From Arthrobacter liuii (GTDB lineage: Bacteria; Actinomycetota; Actinomycetes; Actinomycetales; Micrococcaceae), in NCBI RefSeq assembly GCF_014639275.1, contig NZ_BMFW01000005.1, positions 124,001 to 188,000 of the forward strand: a DNA stretch of 64,000 bases, given 5' to 3'. The notes beneath the pieces were generated by a model. That model worked only from the letters and a program-made list of their open reading frames with translations. It did not search any database and was not told the DNA's origin. Shown piece by piece: positions 27,722 through 37,023 of the stretch. Position 1 is the first letter of the stretch. Each line of letters begins with the position of its first letter. The position numbers were made by a program, and so were the translations under genes.

Positions 27722-29599
27722 TCAGCCCAGCAGGTCGTCCACGTAGCACCAGCGCCACTCTTCGCCGGGCTCAATGCTGCGCATGACAGGGTGGCCCGTT
27801 TCCTTGAAGTGGCGGCTGGCGTGCCGGCCCGCGGAGGAGTCGCAGCAGCCGATGTGTCCGCACGCAAGGCACATGCGCAGGTGCACCGGTGTGGTGCCCT
27901 CCCGCTGGCAGCCGGCACACGCGGGATTGTCGGGAAGCGGCAACGGCATCGCTGCCGTCAGGTGGTCGCAGACGCCGCCCGGCTGGGACAGCCCCTCGCC
28001 GCCACCACCCTCGGCAGCGGAGTCAAGCTCGTTGAGGGAAGCATCCAGCATGGACTCCTCGACATCCAGCCGTTCCAGGACCTCGCTGAGGACTTCATGG
28101 GCGAAGTCCCCGCCGCGCCTGAGCTCCAGCACCTTCTCCCGTTCGGCCTCCAGCATGGCCATCCGCAGCTGTGCGTACCGCTGGCTGGGGGTGGCCGCTT
28201 CTGCTGCGGGCCTGCCCAGGCGCTCCCAGGCCGCCAGCCCCCGCTCCTGGGTCCGCCGCCGCAGCATGTCCATGACCTCCGGCGGATCGCTCTCGCGCCG
28301 CAGCTGCTCCAGCCGCTCCATCCCCGCAGCGGTGGCCAGCTGCATCAATGAGGCCTGGTTCAGCGCATCCTCGCGCCGGTCCGGCCCCGGCACGCCAAGG
28401 GCCCGGACCAGGGCCGGCAGCGTGAACCCCTGCAGCACCAGGGTGCCGGCCACCACCACCATGGCGGCCAGGACCAGCACGTTGCGGTGCTCCAGGTCAT
28501 CGGGCAGGGTCAGGACGGCGGCCAGGGTGACCACGCCGCGCATGCCCGCCCAGGACACGATGGCTGGAAACTGCCACGGCGGCGCAGGGTCCTTCCGCTG
28601 CACGGAAGGAATCAGCCGGGGCAGATACGTTGAGGGAAAGACCCAGATGGGGCGCAGCACCAGCACGGCCAGCAGGATCACGGCGCAGCCGAGCCACACC
28701 CGGCCAGCCCCCAGCGAATCGTCCTGGACGCTGTCAATGATGGTCCGTACCTGCAGGCCGATCAGCAGGAATACGGAATTTTCCAGCAGGAACTGGACTG
28801 TGTCCCAGTTGCTGCGGGCGCTTTGCCGCGCAGCGCCGTTGGGCATGGACGGCGCCTTGGTGCCCATCACCAGGCCGGTGACGACGACGGCGAGAACGCC
28901 GGACCCGTGGATGGCCTCGGCCGGGAGGAAGGCAACAAACGGGGCCATCAGCGATGTTGACGTATTGATGGCCACGTTGCTGATGCGCTTCCGGATTTCG
29001 GTGAGGACGAACGCTGCAGCGAGGCCCACCACCAGTCCGCCGCCGGCCGCCACCACGAAGCCGCCGGCCAGGTCCAGCGCCGAGACGGAACCGGCGATGG
29101 CAGCCACCGCGGCACGCAGGCACACCAATGCCGTGGCGTCATTGACCAGCGATTCGCCTTCAAGAATGTTGACGATCCGGCGGGGCATGCCCACTCTCCG
29201 TGCGATGGCCGTGGCTGCCACGGCATCCGGGGGTGCCACCACTGCGCCCAGGGCGATGGCTGCGGCCAGCGGGATCTCCGGGAAGAGCCACCACACCACC
29301 ACCCCAACCCCCAGCGTGCCGAAAATGACGTAGCCCACGGACAGCAGTCCGATGGAGCGGCGGTTGGATTTGAAGTCGAACAGCGATGTGCGGAACGCGG
29401 CAGCGTAGAGCAGGGGCGGCAACAGGCCAACCAGCACCAGTTCGGGGTTCAGCTCGACCGGCGGAATGAACGGCAGGAACGATCCCGCCACCCCGGCCAG
29501 GACCAGCAGCAGGGGAACCGGGATATTGAGTCTGCGGCCTACGGCGCTGCCGGCGCACACCACGGCAACGATCACCAGCAGGCCCAACGCGATGTCCAT
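27722..29599 (-). CDS. CPA1 Na+/H+ antiporter fused to a UBP-type zinc finger
   Basis: A 625-aa protein. Residues about 1-410 form a 12-helix CPA1-type antiporter with VAPPDAVAATAIARRVGMP and ESLVNDATALV holding the ion-binding acidic residues, and WAGMRGVVTLAA near the end of the membrane part. A charged helical region follows (about 430-530). The last 80 residues are a UBP-type zinc finger: CDH...CAGCQREG...CLACGHIGCCDSSAGRHASRHFKETGHPV, with all Cys/His ligands intact. In eukaryotes that fold binds the free C-terminal GG of ubiquitin. ATG 29599 starts at the first helix. The gene is convergent with the DUF3253 gene, 16 nt apart. Confidence 0.92.
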   Translation of the reverse strand: MDIALGLLVIVAVVCAGSAVGRRLNIPVPLLLVLAGVAGSFLPFIPPVELNPELVLVGLLPPLLYAAAFRTSLFDFKSNRRSIGLLSVGYVIFGTLGVGVVVWWLFPEIPLAAAIALGAVVAPPDAVAATAIARRVGMPRRIVNILEGESLVNDATALVCLRAAVAAIAGSVSALDLAGGFVVAAGGGLVVGLAAAFVLTEIRKRISNVAINTSTSLMAPFVAFLPAEAIHGSGVLAVVVTGLVMGTKAPSMPNGAARQSARSNWDTVQFLLENSVFLLIGLQVRTIIDSVQDDSLGAGRVWLGCAVILLAVLVLRPIWVFPSTYLPRLIPSVQRKDPAPPWQFPAIVSWAGMRGVVTLAAVLTLPDDLEHRNVLVLAAMVVVAGTLVLQGFTLPALVRALGVPGPDRREDALNQASLMQLATAAGMERLEQLRRESDPPEVMDMLRRRTQERGLAAWERLGRPAAEAATPSQRYAQLRMAMLEAEREKVLELRRGGDFAHEVLSEVLERLDVEESMLDASLNELDSAAEGGGGEGLSQPGGVCDHLTAAMPLPLPDNPACAGCQREGTTPVHLRMCLACGHIGCCDSSAGRHASRHFKETGHPVMRSIEPGEEWRWCYVDDLLG

Positions 29600-29638
29600 G
29601 AGGTTAGTCTCGCACCCCCGCAAGCACCGGCCCCGGAC

Positions 29639-29650
29639 TAGGCTGGCATC
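29639..29650 (+). promoter_or_regulatory. Leaderless-type promoter: TAGGCT, 6 nt before ATG 29651
   Basis: TAGGCT (29639-29644) plus GGCATC then ATG of the ABC ATPase. It lies in the 51-nt gap that also must serve the divergent antiporter gene. Confidence 0.55.
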
Positions 29651-30445
29651 ATGACTGCTCCGATACCTGACCAGGCGTCGAACCCAGGGCCCGTGGCCGC
29701 CCTTTCCATCCGCGGGCTGGCCAAGCGGTTTGGCGGGAAAATCGCGGTGGACGGCATCAACCTGGAGGTCCCCGCGGGTTCGTTTTTCGGCATCGTGGGA
29801 CCCAACGGCGCGGGCAAGACAACCACGCTCTCCATGACCACCGGCCTCCTGCGCCCGGACTTCGGTACTGCGGTGGTGCACGGCGTGGATGTCTGGCAGC
29901 ACCCGTTGGAAGCCAAACGCCTCATGGGGATCCTGCCCGACGGCGTTCGGCTTTTCGACCGGCTTACCGGTGCGCAGTTGATTACGTATGCCGGGCTGCT
30001 GCGCGGCATGGACAAGGCAGTGGTGGCTTCGCGGGTGGGGGAGCTGCTGGCAGCCATGGACCTTACCCAGGACGCGGGCATGCTGGTGGTGGACTACTCG
30101 GCCGGGATGACCAAGAAGATTGCCCTGGCCTCGGCCCTGATCCACGCACCCCGGCTCTTGGTGCTGGACGAGCCCTTCGAAGCCGTTGATCCCGTGTCGG
30201 CAGCAAACATCCGCTCCATCCTGGACCGGTACGTGGCCTCCGGCGGAACCGTCATCGTGTCCAGCCACGTGATGGACCTGGTGCAGCGCATGTGCGACCA
30301 CGTTGCGGTGGTGGCCCGTGGCAGGCTGCTGGCCGCGGGGACCGTGGATGAGGTGCGCGCCGGCGCCTCCCTGGAGGACCGGTTCGTGCAGCTGGTCGGG
30401 GGCCACAGCCACACGGAAGGCCTGGAATGGTTGCGCACCTTCTAA
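29651..30445 (+). CDS. ABC-2 type transporter, ATP-binding protein
   Basis: A 264-aa ABC ATPase. Walker A is GPNGAGKTT near residue 54, the Q-loop region lies in FGTAVVHGVDVWQ, the signature is DYSAGMTKK (a divergent LSGGQ) near residue 150, Walker B is LLVLDEPF and the H-loop histidine is in VIVSSHVM. The SAGM signature is typical of ABC-2 exporters in actinobacteria. It overlaps its permease gene by 19 nt. Substrate unknown; likely an exporter of a lipid, peptide or drug. Confidence 0.92.
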   Translation: MTAPIPDQASNPGPVAALSIRGLAKRFGGKIAVDGINLEVPAGSFFGIVGPNGAGKTTTLSMTTGLLRPDFGTAVVHGVDVWQHPLEAKRLMGILPDGVRLFDRLTGAQLITYAGLLRGMDKAVVASRVGELLAAMDLTQDAGMLVVDYSAGMTKKIALASALIHAPRLLVLDEPFEAVDPVSAANIRSILDRYVASGGTVIVSSHVMDLVQRMCDHVAVVARGRLLAAGTVDEVRAGASLEDRFVQLVGGHSHTEGLEWLRTF

Positions 30446-31998
30446 GGCTCAAGCTCACGCTGCTCCGCAATGGACTGCGGCGCAGCCCCTGGCAGCTGGT
30501 GGGCATGGCCATCGCCGCACTCTATGCGCTCGGAGTAGTGGCAACCCTGATCATTGCCCTTGTCCTGCTGCGCAACGCAAGTCCCGTCACCGCCCATACG
30601 GCAGTGGTCCTGGGCGGGTCAGCCGCCGTGCTCGGCTGGGGAGTGATTCCGGTGGTGGCCTCGGCCACGGACATGACCCTCGATCCTGCCCGCTTCACCA
30701 CCTTTGCCATTCCCAGGAGGCAGATGCTCGCCGGCCTTGCCCTTGGCGGGCTGATTGGCATCCCCGGCCTTGCCACCGTCGTCGTGGCCCTGTCCACCGT
30801 CGTGACCTGGTCCCGGGGCGTGCTTCCCGCGCTCGCAGCCCTGGTGGGCGCGTGCCTGGGGGTCATGACCTGCATCGTGCTGGCCAAGGTGGTCACCACT
30901 GCCACTGCCAGCCTGGCCGCTTCCCGGCGCTTCAAGGACATCAGCGCCATCGCGTTCATGGTTCCCCTGGTCCTGCTCGGGCCGATCGTGGCAGGGGTTG
31001 GCCGCGGCATCTCAGCATCCACGGGATTCCTGCCGGAGTTCGCCGGGACGTTGTCCTGGACGCCGCTCGGGGCGCCCTGGGCTCTCGGCGGCGACATCGC
31101 GTCCGGGCGGCCCGGGCAAGCCGTTGTGAAGCTGCTGGTTTCGGTGGCGGTCCTCGGCGCCCTGGCCTGGTGCTGGAACCTGCTGCTCGAGCGGGCACTG
31201 GTTACCCCGCCGTACGCCGGTGCCGGGAAGCGCCGGGGCGGCAGGCTGGGACTGTTCGGCGTTTTGCCGGCCACCCCGGCCGGCGCCGTGATGGCCCGGT
31301 CGCTCACCTACTGGCTCCGGGACCCGCGGTACTCGGGCTCCCTGGTGGTGATCCCGCTGCTTCCGGTGGTGCTGGCGTTCCAGGGGGCGCAGACCGGCAG
31401 CTACGGCAGCCTGGCCTTCCTTGCCCCGGTGTCCGCCTTCATCCTGGCCTGGTCCATTTCCGCGGACGTCTCGTACGACAACACCGCGTTTGCGCTGCAC
31501 CTGGCCACAGGGGTCCGCGGCGCGGCGGACCGCCTTGGCCGGGCCCTGGCGTGCATGACCTTCGCCCTGCCCGTGGTGCTGGTGTTCTCGACCGGTTACG
31601 CGGCATTCACCCGTAACTGGAGCGCGCTGCCGGGCCAGTTGGGGTTCAGCCTGGGGATCCTCTTCACGGGACTGGGACTGTCCTCGGTGGTGTCGGCCCG
31701 CTATACGGTGACCGTCCCATTGCCCGGGGACAGCCCGTTCAAGAAGCCGCCAGGCAACGTGGGCCAGACCCTGGCCGTGCAGTTCATTGGAATGCTGGTC
31801 CTGATGGTCCTGGTCCTGCCCGAGGCCGCACTGCTGGTTGTCCAGGCGGCCACGGGCAACGTCATGTTCGGCTGGCTCAACCTCGCCGTGGGAACCCTTC
31901 TGGGCCTGGGCCTGTTCCTGGCCGGTGTGCGCCTGGGCGGCAGGTGGCTCGATGCCCGCGGCCCGGAACTCCTGGCGCAGGTTACCGTCAACCGCTGA
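30427..31998 (+). CDS. ABC-2 type transporter, large permease
   Basis: A 523-aa polytopic membrane protein with about 12 hydrophobic segments, starting [26 protein letters not shown] basic amphipathic sequence and ending in a short charged tail. It is twice the size of a usual ABC-2 permease, so one chain may supply both membrane halves. ATG 30427 lies inside the ATPase gene (19-nt overlap), so the two are co-translated. No substrate motif is visible. Confidence 0.88.
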   Translation: MVAHLLRLKLTLLRNGLRRSPWQLVGMAIAALYALGVVATLIIALVLLRNASPVTAHTAVVLGGSAAVLGWGVIPVVASATDMTLDPARFTTFAIPRRQMLAGLALGGLIGIPGLATVVVALSTVVTWSRGVLPALAALVGACLGVMTCIVLAKVVTTATASLAASRRFKDISAIAFMVPLVLLGPIVAGVGRGISASTGFLPEFAGTLSWTPLGAPWALGGDIASGRPGQAVVKLLVSVAVLGALAWCWNLLLERALVTPPYAGAGKRRGGRLGLFGVLPATPAGAVMARSLTYWLRDPRYSGSLVVIPLLPVVLAFQGAQTGSYGSLAFLAPVSAFILAWSISADVSYDNTAFALHLATGVRGAADRLGRALACMTFALPVVLVFSTGYAAFTRNWSALPGQLGFSLGILFTGLGLSSVVSARYTVTVPLPGDSPFKKPPGNVGQTLAVQFIGMLVLMVLVLPEAALLVVQAATGNVMFGWLNLAVGTLLGLGLFLAGVRLGGRWLDARGPELLAQVTVNR

Positions 31999-32020
31999 CA
32001 GTTCCAGGGAAAGGAACAAC

Positions 32021-32800
32021 ATGGAAATCGTTATCCTTGGCAGCAGCAGGCAGATCGGAGAACTCGCCGCAGACGCCATTGAGCAACTGATCCGGCGCAA
32101 GCCCGACGCCGTCCTCGGCCTGGCCACAGGATCCTCTCCGCTGCCCCTCTATGACGAGCTTGCGGCGCGGCATGAACGGGGCCTGGACTTCAGCAGGGCC
32201 TCCGCGTTTGCGCTGGACGAATATGTGGGCCTGCCGGCCGGGCACCCCGAGTCCTACCGCGAGGTGATCCGCCGGGAATTCACCAACCGGGTGAACATCG
32301 CGCCGGAGAACGTCCACGGCCCCGATGGAACCGCGCCTGACATTCCTGCCGCCTGCGAGGCCTACGAGCAGGCCATTGCCGATGCCGGCGGCATCGACCT
32401 GCAACTGCTGGGCGTGGGCACTGACGGCCACATTGCCTTCAACGAACCGGGCTCCTCCTTGGCATCGCGGACCCGGATCAAGAGCCTGGTCGAGCAGACG
32501 CGGCGGGACAACGCCAGGTTCTTCAAGAGGCTGGCCGAGGTGCCGCACCACGTCATCACGCAGGGATTGGGCACCATCATGGCGGCGCGGCATGTGGTCC
32601 TCCTGGCCAAGGGTGCGCAAAAGGCGCAGGCCGTCCGCGACTTCGTGGAAGGACCGGTGGCCGCCATCTGCCCCGCCTCCGTGCTGCAGTTCCATCCCCA
32701 CGCCACGGTGCTGGTGGACGAGGCTGCCGCCTCGGCTCTGAGCCTCGCGGATTTTTACCGCCACACCTATGACAACAAGCCTGCCTGGCAGGGACTGTAG
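32021..32800 (+). CDS. nagB: Glucosamine-6-phosphate deaminase
   Basis: A 259-aa enzyme converting glucosamine-6-phosphate to fructose-6-phosphate and ammonia, linking amino-sugar and cell-wall catabolism with glycolysis. Catalytic motifs are intact: LGLATGSSPLPLY near residue 33, the FALDEYVGL aspartate near residue 64, and GVGTDGHIAFNEPGSS near residue 127 with the catalytic Asp, His and Glu. Length is usual. AAAGGA lies 6 nt before ATG 32021. Its 22-nt distance from the ABC permease could mean co-transcription, but the functions are unrelated. Confidence 0.96.
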   Translation: MEIVILGSSRQIGELAADAIEQLIRRKPDAVLGLATGSSPLPLYDELAARHERGLDFSRASAFALDEYVGLPAGHPESYREVIRREFTNRVNIAPENVHGPDGTAPDIPAACEAYEQAIADAGGIDLQLLGVGTDGHIAFNEPGSSLASRTRIKSLVEQTRRDNARFFKRLAEVPHHVITQGLGTIMAARHVVLLAKGAQKAQAVRDFVEGPVAAICPASVLQFHPHATVLVDEAAASALSLADFYRHTYDNKPAWQGL

Positions 32801-32905
32801 CAGCCTCAGCGGTGGGTGCGCGGCGGGCCGGAAAAGTACGACGGCGGCCGGTGCCGGACCCCGGCGCGGGCGTGCCGCCGTCGAACGCGCGTCCGGTGGA
32901 AAGGC

Positions 32906-32918
32906 TAAGATGGATGCC
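32906..32918 (+). promoter_or_regulatory. Leaderless-type promoter: TAAGAT, 7 nt before ATG 32919
   Basis: TAAGAT (32906-32911) plus GGATGCC then ATG. The hexamer overlaps an in-frame ATG at 32910, which argues that 32919 is the true start. Confidence 0.55.
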
Positions 32919-33251
32919 ATGACTAGCATGACGGACCCTCTCGAAAACGACCCGATGCGCGAGCTTTCCGGGGCTGGAACGTCCACGGCCACCATTGAGC
33001 GCGAGGAACTGCGCCAGGAAGTGGAGCCGGGCGACCGGGAGCGCTTCTCGCACTATGTGCGGAAGGAAAAGATCATGGAGTCCGCGATGACCGGGGAACC
33101 CGTCATCGCACTGTGCGGCAAAGTCTGGACGCCGGGCCGGGACCCAAAGAAGTTCCCAATCTGCCCCACGTGCAAGGAGGTCTATGAAGGCCTCCGGCCG
33201 GGCAACGACGGCGGCAAGGGTCCCGGAGGGGACTCGGGCAGCAACAAGTAG
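32919..33251 (+). CDS. DUF3039 family zinc-ribbon-like protein
   Basis: A 110-aa actinobacterial protein. The acidic N-terminal half contains DPLENDPMRELS; the C-terminal half has FSHYVRKEKIMESAM, then ALCGKVWTPGRDPKKFPICPTCKEVYEGL, whose Cys and following CPTC form a likely zinc site. A Gly-rich tail closes it. Function unknown. ATG 32919 is preferred over ATG 32910 from the leaderless spacing. Its stop overlaps the helicase start by one base, and the small-Zn-protein/helicase pair recurs in this family, so a functional link is likely. Confidence 0.82.
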   Translation: MTSMTDPLENDPMRELSGAGTSTATIEREELRQEVEPGDRERFSHYVRKEKIMESAMTGEPVIALCGKVWTPGRDPKKFPICPTCKEVYEGLRPGNDGGKGPGGDSGSNK

Positions 33252-35035
33252 TGACGGAGACGCTCTTTGGCGGCCCCACGCTGCCTCCGGCCTATCCGGA
33301 ACGTGCAGCCTGGGGAACCGCCCCGAAACTCCGTGCCTGGCAGCAGGAAGCCCTTGACCTCTATCTGGCGAACACTCCGCGCGATTTCCTGGCGGTGGCA
33401 ACCCCGGGTGCCGGTAAGACCACCTTCGCGCTGCGGATCGCTTCCACGCTGATCGACTCAGGTGCCGTCAACCGGGTGACCATCGTTGCGCCCACGGACC
33501 ACCTGAAGCGCCAGTGGGCGGATGCCGCTGCCAAGGTTGGGATCGCGATCGACCCCAACTTCAAGAACTCCGACGGCCAGCACGGCCGCGGCTTCATCGG
33601 CGTCGCCGTCACCTACGCGCAGGTGGCCAGCAAGCCCCTGCTGCACCGCGCAAAGACCGAGGCAGCCCGGACCCTGGTGATCCTGGACGAGATCCACCAC
33701 GGCGGCGAGGCCCTGTCCTGGGGTGACGGCCTGCGGGAAGCGTTCGATCCGGCGGTGCGCCGGCTGTCCCTGACCGGTACCCCGTTCCGCTCGGACACCT
33801 CGCCCATCCCGTTCGTGGAGTACGCCGAGGACCGCGACGGCATCCGGCGCTCCAAGGCCGACTACACCTACGGCTACGGCAACGCCCTCCGTGACCACGT
33901 GGTCCGGCCGGTGATGTTCATGGCCTATTCGGGCCAGATGCGCTGGCGCACCAGCGCGGGCGAGGAAATGGCAGCCTCCCTTGGCGAGGCCGCGGTGACC
34001 AAGGACATCACCTCGCACGCGTGGCGAACGGCACTGAACCCGGCGGGGGAGTGGATTCCCGCGGTCCTGGCCGGCGCGGACAAGCGGCTCAGCGAAGTGC
34101 GCCGGACCGTACCGGACGCCGGTGGCCTGGTCATCGCCACGGACCACGAGGATGCCAGGGCCTACGCCGGGCAGCTGAAGAGGATCACCGGTGAGTCGCC
34201 CACCGTCATCCTGTCCGACGACGCCAAGGCCTCCAGCAAGATCGAGGAGTTTTCTGCCGGGGACAGGCGCTGGATGGTGGCGGTCCGCATGGTGTCCGAA
34301 GGAGTGGACGTTCCGCGTCTTTCCGTGGGCGTGTACGCCACCTCCACCTCCACCCCGCTGTTCTTCGCGCAGGCCGTGGGGCGCTTCGTGCGTGCCCGCA
34401 AAAGGGGAGAAACGGCGTCGGTCTTCCTGCCCTCCGTCCCGCAGCTGATGGCGCTGGCCAACTCCATGGAAATGGAACGGGACCACGCGCTGGACCGGCC
34501 GGAAAAGGAGGACGGGGACGGGCTCTTCAACCCCGAGGAGTCCCTGATGGAGGAGGCCAACCGCGAGGAGAAAGCCTCGGACAGCCTCACCAAGGGCAAA
34601 TTCGAAGCCCTGGACTCCCAGGCGTCCTTTGACCGCGTGTTGTTCGACGGCGGCGAGTTCGGCACCGGCGGTGAGGTCGGTTCCGACGACGAGCTGGACT
34701 TCCTGGGGATCCCGGGCCTGCTTGACGCGGAACAGGTGGGGACGCTGCTGCGCCAGCGCCAGCACGAGCAGCTGAACCGCAAGAACCGGAAAGCGCCGGC
34801 CGCTGCGGCCCAAAGCCAGGCCCCGGCGGTTCCAGACCACCGGATGCTGATGGATCTGCGCAACGAGCTGGCCAAGAACGTGGCCGCCTGGTCTGCCCGG
34901 ACCGGCACCCCGCACGGCGTGGTGCACACCAAGCTGCGTACGGTCTGCGGCGGCCCTCCGGTGGCACAGGCCAACGAGGAGCAGCTGAAGTCCCGCCTGC
35001 GCAAGCTCCAGGATTGGTTTGTGGGCCGCAAATAG
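33251..35035 (+). CDS. SF2 DEAD/DEAH-type helicase
   Basis: A 594-aa superfamily 2 helicase or translocase with both RecA-like domains: motif I ATPGAGKTTFALR near residue 52, Ia IVAPTDHLKRQW, II DEIHHGG near residue 149, III SLTGTPFRSD, V SEGVDVPRLSVGVYA and VI FAQAVGRFVRARKRGE near residue 375. The C-terminal 190 residues are acidic and charged, with an RQRQHEQLNRKNRK stretch, and are not a recognised accessory domain. The order of motifs resembles XPB/UvsW-type DNA helicases. GTG 33251 overlaps DUF3039 by one base. DNA repair or RNA turnover are both possible. Confidence 0.9.
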   Translation: MTETLFGGPTLPPAYPERAAWGTAPKLRAWQQEALDLYLANTPRDFLAVATPGAGKTTFALRIASTLIDSGAVNRVTIVAPTDHLKRQWADAAAKVGIAIDPNFKNSDGQHGRGFIGVAVTYAQVASKPLLHRAKTEAARTLVILDEIHHGGEALSWGDGLREAFDPAVRRLSLTGTPFRSDTSPIPFVEYAEDRDGIRRSKADYTYGYGNALRDHVVRPVMFMAYSGQMRWRTSAGEEMAASLGEAAVTKDITSHAWRTALNPAGEWIPAVLAGADKRLSEVRRTVPDAGGLVIATDHEDARAYAGQLKRITGESPTVILSDDAKASSKIEEFSAGDRRWMVAVRMVSEGVDVPRLSVGVYATSTSTPLFFAQAVGRFVRARKRGETASVFLPSVPQLMALANSMEMERDHALDRPEKEDGDGLFNPEESLMEEANREEKASDSLTKGKFEALDSQASFDRVLFDGGEFGTGGEVGSDDELDFLGIPGLLDAEQVGTLLRQRQHEQLNRKNRKAPAAAAQSQAPAVPDHRMLMDLRNELAKNVAAWSARTGTPHGVVHTKLRTVCGGPPVAQANEEQLKSRLRKLQDWFVGRK

Positions 35036-35039
35036 CGGT

Positions 35040-35669
35040 TCAGGCGATGTCTGCCCCGCCGAGTTCCATCTCGGCAACAGTGTCTTCCAGGTCCTCGGCG
35101 ATGCCGGCGGTCAGCGACCGCACCACGGTGACGCCGTAGCCGGCCTGGACAGCGTCGAGCGCGGTGGCCTTGACGCAGTAGTCGGTGGCGATGCCGACCA
35201 CCACCACATCCTCCACGTCGTGGCTCTGCAGCCAGTCATCGAGGCCGATGGCGTCCTCATCGGGTTCCAGCGAAGGGGTGCCGGGCAGGCCGCCCGCTTG
35301 GCGTTCCCCGGTGGGGACGGCGTCCTCCGGGGCCAGCAGCCCTTCGAAACCTGAGTAGGCGGCGGCGAACTGGCCTTTCCGGAAGTATGCGTCGATGTAC
35401 TCGGTGTCCAGATCCGGGTGGAGATCCGCGCCGCGGGTGCCCGCAACGCAGTGCCGCGGCCAGCTGTCCTTGTAATCGGGAGTCTCGGAAAAGTGGCTGC
35501 CGGGATCGATGTGCCAGTCCTGGGTGGCCACCACGTGGTCGAATTCGCTGTTGTGGGCGTCCAGGTACTCGCTGATGGCAGCGGCCACGGCAGCTCCGCC
35601 GGGAACGGCGAGAGAGCCGCCCTCGCAGAAATCGTTCTGGACGTCCACGATGATCAAAGCGCGGGACAT
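35040..35669 (-). CDS. pncA: Nicotinamidase
   Basis: A 209-aa isochorismatase-fold hydrolase that converts nicotinamide to nicotinate and ammonia; it also activates pyrazinamide in mycobacteria. The catalytic triad is readable as Asp in VDVQNDFCEGG, Lys in DYKDSWPRHC and Cys in GIATDYCVKAT; metal ligands lie in TQDWHIDPGSHF. ATG 35669 overlaps the pncB stop by one base (TGATG), so pncB and pncA form an operon and nicotinate made here is used at once. It is convergent with the helicase gene, 4 nt apart. Confidence 0.97.
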   Translation of the reverse strand: MSRALIIVDVQNDFCEGGSLAVPGGAAVAAAISEYLDAHNSEFDHVVATQDWHIDPGSHFSETPDYKDSWPRHCVAGTRGADLHPDLDTEYIDAYFRKGQFAAAYSGFEGLLAPEDAVPTGERQAGGLPGTPSLEPDEDAIGLDDWLQSHDVEDVVVVGIATDYCVKATALDAVQAGYGVTVVRSLTAGIAEDLEDTVAEMELGGADIA

Positions 35670-36997
35670 CAGTGCTCCTCGTAGGTGGTGGGGATCGCGG
35701 GCTCGCCACGCTGCAGGCGGTTGACCACCGACGGGAGCTCCGCCATGGAGTCGGCGTGGCGCTGCCGTGCGCGGAGGACGCCTTCGTGTCCGGTCCAGCC
35801 CGGCAGCAGTTCGCCGTTCTTCATGAACTGCTGCAGCAGCGGCCGGTCGTTGCCGTCGTCCTCCGGCCGGTGGCCCACCCCCACCACCTCTCCGGTGGCG
35901 GTGCCGCGTTCGTCCAGCTTCCGCAACGCATACTTGCGCCCTCCCACGCTGGCCTTGTTCTTGGCCGCCTTGGCCACAGACACGAAGTTGCCGGCGTCGT
36001 CCGTGCGGCTGACCAGCTTGTAGACCATGCTGGCAGTGGGGGCGCCTGAACCGGTGACCAGCGACGTGCCCACGCCGTACGAGTCCACGGGGGCAGACCG
36101 CAGGGCAGCGATGGCGTATTCGTCCAGGTCCGAGGTCACCACGATTTTGGTGTGTTCGTTGCCGAGGTCGTCCAGCAGCCGGCGCACCCACTGCGCCTGG
36201 GCCACGAGGTCGCCGGAGTCCAGCCGGACGGCACCAAGGCGCGGACCCGCAAGCTCCACGGCCGCGCGGACGGCCTTTTCGACGTCGTACGTATCCACCA
36301 GCAGGGACGTGCCCTCGCCCAGCGAGGCAATCTGGGCCTCGAAGGCCTCCCGCTCGGTATCGTGCAGCAGCGTGAACGAGTGGGCGGCCGTGCCCACCGT
36401 CTTCACGCCGTAGCGGATCCCCGCCTCAAGGTTGGAGGTGCTGTCAAAGCCGGCAATGATCGCGGCGCGCGCGGACGCGGTTGCGGCTTCCTCGTGGGTG
36501 CGCCGGGAGCCCATTTCGATGCAGGGCCGGCCGCCGGCGGCACTGACCATCCGGGAAGCCGCGGAGGCGATGGCGGTGTCGTGGTTGAGGACGGACAGCA
36601 GGTAGGTCTCCAGCATGCACGCTTCGGCGAACGAGGCCTCCACGATCAGGATCGGGGAGTTGGGAAAGTACGCTTCGCCCTCGGCGTAGCCCCAGATGTC
36701 GCCGGAGAATTTGTAGTTGGCCAGGTATTCCAGGGTCTCCCGGTTGACCACCCGCGTACGCTCCAGGAAATCCAGCTCGGCCTGGCCGAAGCGGAAGTTC
36801 GCGATGCCCTCCAGGAGGCGTCCCGTGCCCGCAACAATCCCGTAGCGCCGGCCATCAGGGAGGCGCCGCGCAAACGCCTCGAACACGGACCTGCGGTGCG
36901 CTGCCCCCGAGTGGAGGGACGCCTGCAGCATGGTCAGCTCGTAGTGGTCGGTGTAGAAGGACGTGCGGGGTTGGTCCCAGCCGGCTGAGGTGCTCAC
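35669..36997 (-). CDS. pncB: Nicotinate phosphoribosyltransferase
   Basis: A 442-aa enzyme of the Preiss-Handler salvage route, making nicotinate mononucleotide from nicotinate and PRPP. Family features include FYTDHYELTMLQASLHSG at the N terminus, VRLDSGDLVAQA near residue 262, VVTSDLDEYAIAAL and GVGTSLVTGSGAP. GTG 36997 (VSTSAGWDQ) is chosen because a TAGAGT hexamer lies 7 nt upstream, giving a leaderless start; an ATG at 37024 would lie inside the divergent clpS promoter. The divergent pncB/clpS arrangement is shared with mycobacteria (Rv1330c/Rv1331). Confidence 0.96.
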   Translation of the reverse strand: MSTSAGWDQPRTSFYTDHYELTMLQASLHSGAAHRRSVFEAFARRLPDGRRYGIVAGTGRLLEGIANFRFGQAELDFLERTRVVNRETLEYLANYKFSGDIWGYAEGEAYFPNSPILIVEASFAEACMLETYLLSVLNHDTAIASAASRMVSAAGGRPCIEMGSRRTHEEAATASARAAIIAGFDSTSNLEAGIRYGVKTVGTAAHSFTLLHDTEREAFEAQIASLGEGTSLLVDTYDVEKAVRAAVELAGPRLGAVRLDSGDLVAQAQWVRRLLDDLGNEHTKIVVTSDLDEYAIAALRSAPVDSYGVGTSLVTGSGAPTASMVYKLVSRTDDAGNFVSVAKAAKNKASVGGRKYALRKLDERGTATGEVVGVGHRPEDDGNDRPLLQQFMKNGELLPGWTGHEGVLRARQRHADSMAELPSVVNRLQRGEPAIPTTYEEH

Positions 36998-37010
36998 GAA
37001 AATCACTCTA
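36998..37010 (-). promoter_or_regulatory. Leaderless-type promoter of pncB: TAGAGT, 7 nt before GTG 36997
   Basis: On the minus strand TAGAGT (37010-37005) is followed by GATTTTC and GTG. It lies back to back with the clpS promoter in a 38-nt gap; the two -10 hexamers are 13 nt apart. Confidence 0.6.
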
Positions 37011-37023
37011 TCGGGCGTCCCCA

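Noticed and set aside
30303..31616. Long plus-strand frame overlapping the ABC permease
   Set aside because: It is an Arg/Pro/Gly-rich shadow frame; the permease frame has clear membrane helices and is coupled to the ATPase gene.
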